From contig NZ_WWEP01000003.1 of assembly GCF_009848495.1 (NCBI RefSeq), positions 55,356 through 119,355 on the forward strand: a stretch of DNA of 64,000 nt. Reading direction: 5' to 3'. The notes under the pieces are model-generated. The model did no database searches. It saw only the letters and a list, made by a program, of their open reading frames with translations, and was not told where the DNA came from. A program made the position numbers and the translations under genes. How positions within the stretch are numbered: position 1 is the first letter of the stretch; each line of letters begins with the position of its first letter. Below, one piece after another: positions 34,348 to 41,648 of the stretch. This DNA comes from Flavobacterium sp. MK4S-17 (GTDB lineage: Bacteria; Bacteroidota; Bacteroidia; Flavobacteriales; Flavobacteriaceae).

Positions 34348-34378
34348 TTGCATAGTATACCATCCCGCTATACTTTTA
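34348..34378 (+). promoter_or_regulatory. Promoter of small RNA unit 1
   Basis: TTG (34348-34350), 20 bases, TACTTTTA (34371-34378); one mismatch to TAnnTTTG. The transcript is expected to start about 5 bases later. Confidence 0.6.
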
Positions 34379-34383
34379 CAATC

Positions 34384-34461
34384 AAATAGCATTAGTAAAT
34401 TAATTTTTACGGTATTTTTGGGGGCAAAAAGCAGAAGTAAACACTTCTGCTTTTTATTTTT
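34384..34461 (+). ncRNA. Candidate small RNA, unit 1 (about 78 nt)
   Basis: From the predicted start, the RNA contains a small stem (GTAAA with TTTAC, 34395-34410), then CGGTATTTTTGGGGGCAAAAA. It ends in an 8-bp terminator, GCAGAAGT with ACTTCTGC (34431-34438, 34443-34450), and a T tract. There is no reading frame of note. Confidence 0.7.
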
Positions 34462-34574
34462 AATACCATTATAGTGTTTTTGCCTCATTAAAAATCTCTT
34501 TCATATCCGTTCGTTAAATATATATTCCATTTTTACATAAAAACATTGTTTTTGCATATTTCACAATTAAATAG

Positions 34575-34605
34575 TTGTGTAGTTGCAAAACGTACTATAA
34601 ATTTG
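34575..34605 (+). promoter_or_regulatory. Promoter of small RNA unit 2
   Basis: TTG (34575-34577), 20 bases, TAAATTTG (34598-34605): a complete match to the -7 consensus, the best of the three units. Confidence 0.7.
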
Positions 34606-34610
34606 CACTT

Positions 34611-34680
34611 TTAGTAAAATTAATTTTTTACGGTATTTTAGAGGGCAAAAGAGGGGAAGCGTTAAGTTTCCCCTTTTTAG
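34611..34680 (+). ncRNA. Candidate small RNA, unit 2 (about 70 nt)
   Basis: Shares the body of units 1 and 3 with small changes. The first stem is one pair longer (GTAAAA with TTTTAC), and GAGGGCAAAA replaces GGGGGCAAAA. The terminator GGGGAA (34653-34658) with TTCCCC (34668-34673) has a different sequence but still pairs. The 5' part is 8 bases shorter. Confidence 0.65.
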
Positions 34681-34745
34681 TTTTATGCATTTTATAGAAT
34701 AAAAGCGCATTTCATCGAAATTTTATAACTTTTCATCTATTTAAT

Positions 34746-34776
34746 TTGCAAATTAGTAAGGTTGGATATAGTTTAG
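34746..34776 (+). promoter_or_regulatory. Promoter of small RNA unit 3
   Basis: TTG (34746-34748), 20 bases, TAGTTTAG (34769-34776); one mismatch to TAnnTTTG. Same spacing as units 1 and 2. Confidence 0.6.
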
Positions 34777-34781
34777 CATCA

Positions 34782-34860
34782 AAATAGCATTAGTAAATTA
34801 ATTTTTACGGTATTTTTGGGGGCAAAAAAAGGGAGAACTTTTCCAGTTCTCCCTTTTTTA
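34782..34860 (+). ncRNA. Candidate small RNA, unit 3 (about 79 nt)
   Basis: Body nearly identical to unit 1 (from ATAGCATTAGTAAATT to GGGGGCAAAA), then an 8-bp terminator, GGGAGAAC with GTTCTCCC (34831-34838, 34846-34853), followed by TTTTTTATTTT. The stem sequence is unlike that of units 1 and 2, while structure and position are the same. Confidence 0.7.
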
Positions 34861-34900
34861 TTTTGTAATAACTATATACATTAAATAGTATAGCATAAAA

Positions 34901-34922
34901 AAAGGAGGCTAATGCCTCCTTT
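34901..34922 (-). terminator. Terminator of the superoxide dismutase gene
   Basis: AAAGGAGGC and GCCTCCTTT pair over 9 bases around TAAT, with A and T runs on both sides, so it can act in both directions. It lies 20 bases after the sod stop. Confidence 0.85.
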
Positions 34923-34944
34923 TTCATTTCAGGTATATTGTGTA

Positions 34945-35553
34945 TTACTTTTCATTAGCATAGCGCCTTGCCACTTCTTCCCAGTTCACTACTTTAAAGA
35001 AAGCCTCAATATAATCCGGCCTCCTGTTCTGGTAATTTAAATAATAGGCATGTTCCCAAACATCAAGGCCTAAAATAGGTGTGCCGCCACATCCAATTTC
35101 AGGCATTAAAGGGTTGTCCTGGTTAGGTGTAGAGCATATTTCCAGTTTACCACCCAGGTGCACGCACAACCATGCCCATCCTGAACCGAATTGTGTAGCT
35201 GCTGCTTTGGCAAATTTGGCTTTAAATTCATCAAATGAGCCAAAAGCCTTTTCAATGGCTGCTTCCAGTTCGCCTGTAGGCTCTCCGCCTCCTTTTGGCG
35301 ACAATATTTGCCAAAACAGGTTGTGGTTGTAGTAACCGCCCCCGTTATTTCTCACTGCGCTGTTGGAAGGGTCAAGGTTTATAAGTATATTTTCAATAGT
35401 TTTACCTTCAAGGTCAGTGCCTGCTATGGCATTGTTAAGGTTGGTTGTGTACGCATTATGATGCTTGGTATGATGTATTTCCATAGTACGGGCATCAATA
35501 TGAGGTTCTAAAGCATCGTATGCATAAGGTAGTTTAGGTAATTCAAAAGCCAT
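34945..35553 (-). CDS. sodA: Superoxide dismutase, Mn-type or cambialistic
   Basis: Cytosolic enzyme converting superoxide to peroxide and oxygen. The 202-residue protein has the metal ligands in HHTKHHNAY (first His), [13 protein letters not shown] (second His) and [12 protein letters not shown] (Asp and third His). The glycine in the NNGGG motif and the glutamine in NQDNPL are features of Mn-type enzymes rather than Fe-type. Length is standard. It is alone on its strand between the small RNA array and the AddA-like gene. Confidence 0.95.
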   Translation of the reverse strand: MAFELPKLPYAYDALEPHIDARTMEIHHTKHHNAYTTNLNNAIAGTDLEGKTIENILINLDPSNSAVRNNGGGYYNHNLFWQILSPKGGGEPTGELEAAIEKAFGSFDEFKAKFAKAAATQFGSGWAWLCVHLGGKLEICSTPNQDNPLMPEIGCGGTPILGLDVWEHAYYLNYQNRRPDYIEAFFKVVNWEEVARRYANEK

Positions 35554-35676
35554 GATATACGTAATTTTAAAAGATTAGTATTAATTTTAATCCAAATTTA
35601 AAAATTTTAAATTTTATATCGAAATAAGATTTTGTTATAAATTATCTTATTAAATATTAAAAATAAAACCAGCTAA

Positions 35677-38600
35677 GTGCAAAAAACCGCTTTTTCCATA
35701 TACAATGCCTCTGCCGGGTCCGGTAAAACCTATATGCTTGTAAAAGAGTATTTAAAAATACTCTTGTTGTCCCCGTCTGATGATACTTACAGGAAAATAC
35801 TGGCCATAACCTTTACCAATAAGGCTGTGGAAGAAATGAAAGGGCGTATAATAGCAAACCTTTCCGATTTCTCCAAAGATGAACCGGGTGCCAGGGCAGA
35901 AGCCCTTATGATGATACTTCAACAGGAAACGGGCCTCTCACTTGCCACTATAAAAGATAAGTCAAAAGCTATAATTAAAAATATTATACATAATTATGCT
36001 TCGTTTGATATTTCTACCATAGACAGGTTTACGCATAAGGTAATACGTGCATTTGCGCATGACCTTAACCTTTCGGTTAGTTTTGATGTTTCGCTGGAAA
36101 CGGAAAACCTTTTAAAAGAGGCAGTAGATGCCATTATTGCAAAAGCAGGTGAGAACGAGGTTTTGACAGGGCTTTTGGTTGATTTTTCACTGGACAAGAC
36201 AGATAATGACAAAAGCTGGGATGTTACCCACGAGCTTTTTGAAACAGGAAAACTGCTTATTAATGAAAATAACCGGAATGAGGTAAGCCAGTTTCGGGAT
36301 AAAACCATAGAGGAATTTTTATTTATAAAAGAAAAGCTACGGCAGGCAGTAGCCGGGCTTGAAGCGCATTGCCGCTCGCTTGGCAGCAGTCTTACAGAAA
36401 TGCTGGAAGAAAATAACATTGATTTAAAATCGTTTTCCGCAGGCCATTTTCCTAATCATATTGGTTATATATCAAACGGGGAGTTGAAGCCTTCCCACAA
36501 AAAATACTTTGAACCCGATGATATAAAGGTTAACAAGTCAGCCAAAGACAAGGATGCCATTGAAGCCCTTAAGCCTGGATTGCTGAGCCTGCTGGCCGAG
36601 GTTTATAAAAATTATGAGAAGAAAAGTTTTTATGAAGCTTTCCTGAAGAACATAACACCGCTTTCACTGCTTAATTCTATTAGCCAGGAGCTGGAACGCA
36701 TACAAAAGGAACAGAATATACTTTCCATATCAGAGTTTAATGCTATTATACATAAGGAAATACAAAACCAGCCCGCACCGTTTATATATGAAAGGCTGGG
36801 CGAGCGCTACCGTCATTTTTTTATAGATGAATTTCAGGATACCAGCCAGATGCAATGGCAAAATCTTATACCGCTTATAGATAATTCCCTCGCTTCAGAA
36901 GATTTGCAGGGCAACAAAGGTTCTTTAATGATTGTAGGCGACCCTAAACAATCTATTTACCGGTGGCGCGGTGGGCATGCAGAACAGTTTATAAATTTGA
37001 CCAAAGGGTTAAACCCTTTTTCCAACCCGGAAAGGAATATATATAATTTAGGAGTAAATTTCAGGAGTTACAGTAACGTAGTAAGCTTCAACAATTCCTT
37101 TTTTTCTTTTTTATCACAGTATTTTGAAGATGAAGATTATAAGGATTTGTACCAAAACAGTGAGCAGGAAGTTAATAATAAAAACGGAGGGTATGTAAAT
37201 ATTTCTTTTATTCCGGAAATTTCAGGAGAGGATTTGGAAACCACCCGGAACGACCAATACCTTGAAGCAACACTGGCCACTATAAAGAAAGTACTGAACC
37301 AGGGCTTTCAGTACAAAGATATAGTACTGCTGACCCGAAAAAGGCAGCCGGGTGTTTTGCTGGCCAATTACCTTACCGAAAATAAAATACCCATACTTTC
37401 TTCGGAAACATTGCTAATAGAGAATGCGTCAGAGGTCAAGCTGATAATTAATTTGCTGCGCTACCTTAAAAGTAATGCCAATATGGAGGCTAAAGCACAA
37501 TTTTTATATTTTGTTGCCAATAACCAAAAAGAAAAGCATCAGGTACATGATTTTATAGCTGCAGGCATGCAGCAGCCGACAGAAGAAAGCCTGGAACAAT
37601 GGCTGGCAAGCCAGGGTATATACATATCATTTAAAAACTGCCGTAAAAAATCATTATATGAAGCAGTTGAAACCATAGTAGATGTGTTCATCAAGGAAAA
37701 AAGCAACCAGAGTTATGTGCAATACTTCCTTGACCTTGTGTTGGAGCGTGATATAAGGACACAATCCGGGATATCAGACTTTTTGGAATATTGGGAGAAC
37801 AATGGCAGTAAGTTCAGCATTCCTTCGCCTGAAGGTAATGATGCTGTAAGGATAATGACAATTCATAAATCCAAAGGGCTTGAGTTTCCTGTTGTTATTT
37901 TCCCGTTTGCCGAAGAAGATTATGCACGCAGCCCACGCGATAAAATGTGGCTGGAGCTTGATGATGAAACCTTTGGTTTTCAAAAGGCACTTATAGACAG
38001 TAAAAAGGAAGTGGCAGAGTATGGTGAAAAGGCGGCAGAACTGTATAAAATAAAATCACAGGAAGAGCTTTTGGATAATATTAATGTACTGTATGTGGCA
38101 TTAACAAGGGCTGAAGAGCAGTTATATATTATTTCAGCGAGGAATTTTACCTCGCGCGGGGAGCTGACCAATAATATGTCATCCTACTTTATAGGATACC
38201 TGCAGCACAAGCAGGTATTTGATAATTTAAGGGATGAATATGAGTTTGGCAAGCCCGGAAGGATATCCTCTGCTGCTGCACCTACAGAAGAACAGGAAGT
38301 AATAAAGGTAGTGAAACAGCATTTTAACCCAAGGGCTGTAAAAATTGCACAGCGGGAATCGCTCATGTGGGGCAGTGCCCAGTTACAGGCAATAGAGTTT
38401 GGCAATGTAATGCATGAAGTACTGTCTTTTGTAAAATCGGCAGATGATATACCTGTTGCACTCATGAAAGCCATAGAGGCAGGGCTTATAACCCAAACCC
38501 AGAAAGGCGAGGTGGAAAAAGCCCTTAAAGAAATAACAATGCATCCTGGCCTTGCAGATTTTTTCAATCCGGAAAACGAAATTTTTAATGAGCAGAGCAT

Positions 38601-38817
38601 TATAGGCAATAACATCCAAACCCTAAAGCCGGACAGGGTTGCTATCCGTAACGGCAGTGCCTGGCTGCTGGATTATAAAACCGGGATACATATGGATAAA
38701 TATGCGAAGCAGTTATCCGGTTATCAAAGCGCATTGGAAAGTATGGGGCTTAAAGTAGAAAAGAAAGCACTTATATATATAGGTGAAAATATTGAAGTAG
38801 TGCAGCTGCCGCTTTAA
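35677..38817 (+). CDS. AddA-like UvrD-family helicase and nuclease
   Basis: Helicase-nuclease for double-strand-break repair. The 1046-residue protein starts at GTG (35677). Helicase motifs in order are ASAGSGKTYMLVKEY (Walker A, residues 9-23), TFTNKAVEEMKGR, IDEFQDTSQMQW (Walker B), VGDPKQSIYRWRGG, TIHKSKGLEFPVVIF and VALTRAEEQLYI. A RecB-type nuclease domain closes the protein (LKPDRVAIRNG, WLLDYKTG). The likely partner, an AddB-like nuclease, is encoded at 41649, separated by kbl and an ompA gene. Confidence 0.92.
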   Translation: MQKTAFSIYNASAGSGKTYMLVKEYLKILLLSPSDDTYRKILAITFTNKAVEEMKGRIIANLSDFSKDEPGARAEALMMILQQETGLSLATIKDKSKAIIKNIIHNYASFDISTIDRFTHKVIRAFAHDLNLSVSFDVSLETENLLKEAVDAIIAKAGENEVLTGLLVDFSLDKTDNDKSWDVTHELFETGKLLINENNRNEVSQFRDKTIEEFLFIKEKLRQAVAGLEAHCRSLGSSLTEMLEENNIDLKSFSAGHFPNHIGYISNGELKPSHKKYFEPDDIKVNKSAKDKDAIEALKPGLLSLLAEVYKNYEKKSFYEAFLKNITPLSLLNSISQELERIQKEQNILSISEFNAIIHKEIQNQPAPFIYERLGERYRHFFIDEFQDTSQMQWQNLIPLIDNSLASEDLQGNKGSLMIVGDPKQSIYRWRGGHAEQFINLTKGLNPFSNPERNIYNLGVNFRSYSNVVSFNNSFFSFLSQYFEDEDYKDLYQNSEQEVNNKNGGYVNISFIPEISGEDLETTRNDQYLEATLATIKKVLNQGFQYKDIVLLTRKRQPGVLLANYLTENKIPILSSETLLIENASEVKLIINLLRYLKSNANMEAKAQFLYFVANNQKEKHQVHDFIAAGMQQPTEESLEQWLASQGIYISFKNCRKKSLYEAVETIVDVFIKEKSNQSYVQYFLDLVLERDIRTQSGISDFLEYWENNGSKFSIPSPEGNDAVRIMTIHKSKGLEFPVVIFPFAEEDYARSPRDKMWLELDDETFGFQKALIDSKKEVAEYGEKAAELYKIKSQEELLDNINVLYVALTRAEEQLYIISARNFTSRGELTNNMSSYFIGYLQHKQVFDNLRDEYEFGKPGRISSAAAPTEEQEVIKVVKQHFNPRAVKIAQRESLMWGSAQLQAIEFGNVMHEVLSFVKSADDIPVALMKAIEAGLITQTQKGEVEKALKEITMHPGLADFFNPENEIFNEQSIIGNNIQTLKPDRVAIRNGSAWLLDYKTGIHMDKYAKQLSGYQSALESMGLKVEKKALIYIGENIEVVQLPL

Positions 38818-38838
38818 GCCAATAGTAAATGCTTTGTG

Positions 38839-38846
38839 TATCTTTG
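38839..38846 (+). promoter_or_regulatory. Promoter -7 element of kbl
   Basis: TATCTTTG fits the Bacteroidota -7 consensus, 35 bases before the ATG; no clear TTG was found at the expected distance upstream. Confidence 0.45.
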
Positions 38847-38881
38847 CCTTGTAATAATAAACAACAAACAAATTATACTAT

Positions 38882-40075
38882 ATGTACGGAAAAATAAAAG
38901 AGCATCTTGCTGCTGAACTGGAAACCATTAAAGAAAACGGGCTTTATAAAAAAGAACGGATTATAGCTTCGCCGCAGGGTGCTGAAATTACACTTGAAAG
39001 CGGGCAGAAGGTACTTAACTTTTGTGCCAATAACTATCTGGGGCTTTCTTCGCACCCCGAAGTTATACAGGCTGCAAAAGACGCGCTGGATACGCATGGC
39101 TTTGGTATGTCATCAGTAAGGTTTATATGTGGTACACAGGATATACATAAAGAACTCGAAAAAAAAATAGCATCCTTTTACGGCACGGAAGACACAATTT
39201 TGTATGCTGCTGCTTTTGATGCCAATGGCGGTGTGTTTGAACCATTGCTTGGCGAGGAAGACGCTATTATATCCGATAGCCTGAACCATGCCTCTATTAT
39301 TGACGGCGTGAGGCTTTGTAAAGCGGCGAGGTACCGCTATGAAAACAATAACATGGCCGAACTGGAACAGCAGCTGAAAAAAGCAAATGAAGAAAACAGG
39401 AGGTTTAAAATTATTGTAACCGATGGTGTTTTTTCAATGGACGGATTGGTAGCTCCACTTGATAAAATATGCGACCTGGCCGAAAAGTATGATGCTATGG
39501 TAATGGTGGATGAGTGTCACGCTGCCGGATTTATAGGCGAAACAGGAAAGGGAACACTGGAAGCAAAAAATGTTATGGGCAGGGTTGATATTATTACCGG
39601 TACATTAGGTAAGGCCCTGGGCGGTGCTATGGGCGGCTACACAACCGGCAAAAAAGAAATAATAGAAATGCTGAGGCAGCGTTCAAGGCCCTACCTGTTT
39701 TCAAATTCTTTAGCACCATCTATAGTAGGCGCTTCTATCAAGGTTTTTGAATTGCTTGAAAAAGATACTTCACTGCGTGACAAGCTGGAATGGAATACCA
39801 ATTATTTTAAGAAAGGTATGAAAGAAGCTGGTTTTGATATTATAGACGGCGATTCGGCTATAGTTCCTGTAATGCTGTATGATGCAAAGCTTTCGCAGCA
39901 AATGGCAGATATGCTGTTAGAAAAAGGTATATATGTAATAGGTTTCTTTTATCCTGTTGTGCCTAAGGATAAAGCGCGCATAAGGGTGCAGCTTTCAGCA
40001 GCACACACACAGGAACATCTTGATAAAGCCATAGATGCATTTGCCCAAGTTGGGAAATCATTAACTATTATTTAA
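38882..40075 (+). CDS. kbl: Glycine C-acetyltransferase (2-amino-3-ketobutyrate CoA ligase)
   Basis: PLP enzyme that forms or cleaves 2-amino-3-oxobutyrate in threonine breakdown. The 397-residue protein shows [44 protein letters not shown] (the Asp and His that hold the cofactor) and the lysine region [17 protein letters not shown]. Length is standard. No threonine dehydrogenase gene is present nearby. It lies between the AddA-like gene and ompA with its own promoter element. Confidence 0.94.
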   Translation: MYGKIKEHLAAELETIKENGLYKKERIIASPQGAEITLESGQKVLNFCANNYLGLSSHPEVIQAAKDALDTHGFGMSSVRFICGTQDIHKELEKKIASFYGTEDTILYAAAFDANGGVFEPLLGEEDAIISDSLNHASIIDGVRLCKAARYRYENNNMAELEQQLKKANEENRRFKIIVTDGVFSMDGLVAPLDKICDLAEKYDAMVMVDECHAAGFIGETGKGTLEAKNVMGRVDIITGTLGKALGGAMGGYTTGKKEIIEMLRQRSRPYLFSNSLAPSIVGASIKVFELLEKDTSLRDKLEWNTNYFKKGMKEAGFDIIDGDSAIVPVMLYDAKLSQQMADMLLEKGIYVIGFFYPVVPKDKARIRVQLSAAHTQEHLDKAIDAFAQVGKSLTII

Positions 40076-40119
40076 CTAGAATTTAGGGGGTTTAGTAGGA
40101 TATTTTTTAATAAATCGTT

Positions 40120-40149
40120 TTGCGATTAGATTTTAACATACTAAATTTG
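40120..40149 (+). promoter_or_regulatory. Promoter of the OmpA-family gene
   Basis: TTG (40120-40122), 19 bases, then TAAATTTG (40142-40149): a full consensus match. The leader to the ATG at 40187 is about 33 bases. Confidence 0.75.
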
Positions 40150-40186
40150 CCTAATATAACCTATATGTAATTAAATTTAAAAAAGT

Positions 40187-41584
40187 ATGAAACATCTTAG
40201 CAAACTATTTGTTGCAGGTTTTCTGGCTTTAGGTCTTAACTCCTATGCTCAGGACAGCGACAATCCATGGGCTATCTCATTTGGTGCTAATGCCGTAGAT
40301 ACCAGGTTTGGGGCAGCATCTAAATTTGAAGACCAATTCAGTGAATACTTTAATGCTAAAGACCATTGGAACATCCTTCCTTCTGTGTCTTACATCAATG
40401 TATCAAGAGCCATAGGAGATAACTTCTCTTTCGGTATTACAGGATCAGTAAACAAAATTGACAAATTGGTTACACGTACTCCCGGTACTCAGGACTATAC
40501 TGTAACTAATCCTGGAGATCTTACTTATTATGGTGTTGATGGCCAGATTAAGTACAGCTTCCTTAACCTTATTGGTACTAGCTGGTTTGACCCTTATCTA
40601 CACTTAGGTGGTGGTTATACCTGGATTGATGAAAAAGGTAATGGTACAGTAAATGGTGGCCTTGGTGTTACATTCTGGTTTGTTGAGAATGTAGGTTTAA
40701 CACTTCAGTCTACTTACAAACATTCATTTGAAGATCAGGCAGAAGCTAATGTGCCAAGGCACTTACAGCATTTTGCAGGTCTTACTTTTAAATTTGGTGG
40801 AAAAGACACTGACAAAGACGGTATATATGACAAAGACGATCTTTGTCCTGAAGTACCAGGTTTAGAGCAGTTCCAGGGATGTCCTGATACTGATGGCGAT
40901 GGTATTCCTGATAAAGATGATGCTTGTCCTGATCAAGCAGGCCTTGCTGAGTTCCAGGGATGTCCTGATACTGATGGCGATGGTATAGCTGATAAAGATG
41001 ATGCTTGTCCTGAAGTTGCAGGTGTTGCAAGCCTACAAGGCTGCCCTGATACTGATGGTGACGGTATAGCTGATAAAGATGACCAGTGCCCTGAAGTTGC
41101 AGGTCCTAAAGAAAACAATGGTTGCCCTTGGCCAGATACTGATGGCGACGGTGTACTTGACAAAGATGATCTTTGCCCGGATGTGAAAGGTACTGCTGCT
41201 AACCGCGGATGCCCTGAAGTAACTGAAGAGGTTGTTAAGAAACTTAATGACTATGCAAGGACTATATTATTCAACAGTGGTAAATCTACTTTCAAAGATG
41301 AAACTGTACCGGTACTTGAAAATATGAAAAACATATTGAAAGAATACCCTCAGGCAAGGTTCAGCATTGAAGGCCACACTGATAGTGATGGTAGCAACGC
41401 TCTTAACCAGACTCTATCTGAAAACAGGGCTGCTGCAGTAGTTACTTACCTTGTTGAAAACGGTATTGCTGCTGACAGGTTGAGGTCAGTTGGTTTCGGT
41501 GAAACTAAACCAATTGCTTCTAACAGGACAGCTAAAGGTAAAGCTCAGAACAGAAGGGTAGAAGTTAAGCTTATTAAAGAGTAA
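40187..41584 (+). CDS. OmpA-family outer membrane protein with thrombospondin type 3 repeats
   Basis: The 465-residue protein has four regions: a signal peptide ([16 protein letters not shown]); an N-terminal eight-strand-like beta barrel, residues about 22-205 ([20 protein letters not shown]); five calcium-binding TSP3 repeats of 27-29 residues ([16 protein letters not shown] type) at residues 207-343; and a C-terminal OmpA peptidoglycan-binding domain ([28 protein letters not shown]). It probably links the outer membrane to the cell wall. Codon use (many GCT, GGT) suggests high expression, matching the consensus promoter. Confidence 0.93.
   Translation: MKHLSKLFVAGFLALGLNSYAQDSDNPWAISFGANAVDTRFGAASKFEDQFSEYFNAKDHWNILPSVSYINVSRAIGDNFSFGITGSVNKIDKLVTRTPGTQDYTVTNPGDLTYYGVDGQIKYSFLNLIGTSWFDPYLHLGGGYTWIDEKGNGTVNGGLGVTFWFVENVGLTLQSTYKHSFEDQAEANVPRHLQHFAGLTFKFGGKDTDKDGIYDKDDLCPEVPGLEQFQGCPDTDGDGIPDKDDACPDQAGLAEFQGCPDTDGDGIADKDDACPEVAGVASLQGCPDTDGDGIADKDDQCPEVAGPKENNGCPWPDTDGDGVLDKDDLCPDVKGTAANRGCPEVTEEVVKKLNDYARTILFNSGKSTFKDETVPVLENMKNILKEYPQARFSIEGHTDSDGSNALNQTLSENRAAAVVTYLVENGIAADRLRSVGFGETKPIASNRTAKGKAQNRRVEVKLIKE
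40805..41215 (+). repeat. Five in-frame tandem repeats encoding TSP3 units
   Basis: Units begin at 40805, 40886, 40967, 41048 and 41135, each 81 bases except the fourth at 87. Units 2 and 3 are almost the same at DNA level, so the number could change by recombination. Confidence 0.9.
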
Positions 41585-41608
41585 TTTATACCAGTAAATA
41601 AATTGAAA

Positions 41609-41637
41609 ATGCCTCCGCTAAGCGGGGGCATTTTTTT
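41609..41637 (+). terminator. Terminator of the OmpA-family gene
   Basis: ATGCCTCCGC (41609-41618) pairs with GCGGGGGCAT (41622-41631), one G-U, three-base loop, followed by seven T residues. The downstream nuclease gene starts about 10 bases later. Confidence 0.9.
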
Positions 41638-41648
41638 ATTTTTATGGC

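Larger units (their letters stand above)
34305..34865 (+). repeat. Tandem array of three paralogous small RNA units
   Basis: Three units of about 160-180 bases lie head to tail. Units 1 and 3 share AAAGCGCA-TTCA-CGA at their starts (34305, 34702), and all three share TTG-N20-TAnnTTT, a body AGTAAAT-AATTTTTACGGTATTTT then GGGCAAAA, and a terminator. Unit 2 is more diverged. The region fills the 640-base gap between the purF-like gene and sod. Confidence 0.8.

Noticed and set aside
34305..34865. CRISPR array
   Set aside because: Three units only, 160-180 bases long, with promoters and terminators inside; there is no short-repeat/spacer structure.
35994..36419. 141-codon minus-strand open frame inside the AddA-like gene
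   Set aside because: Lies wholly within a conserved helicase gene and is Ser-rich; antisense artefact.
40805..41215. CRISPR-like or satellite repeats
   Set aside because: The repeats are in frame and encode TSP3 calcium-binding units.
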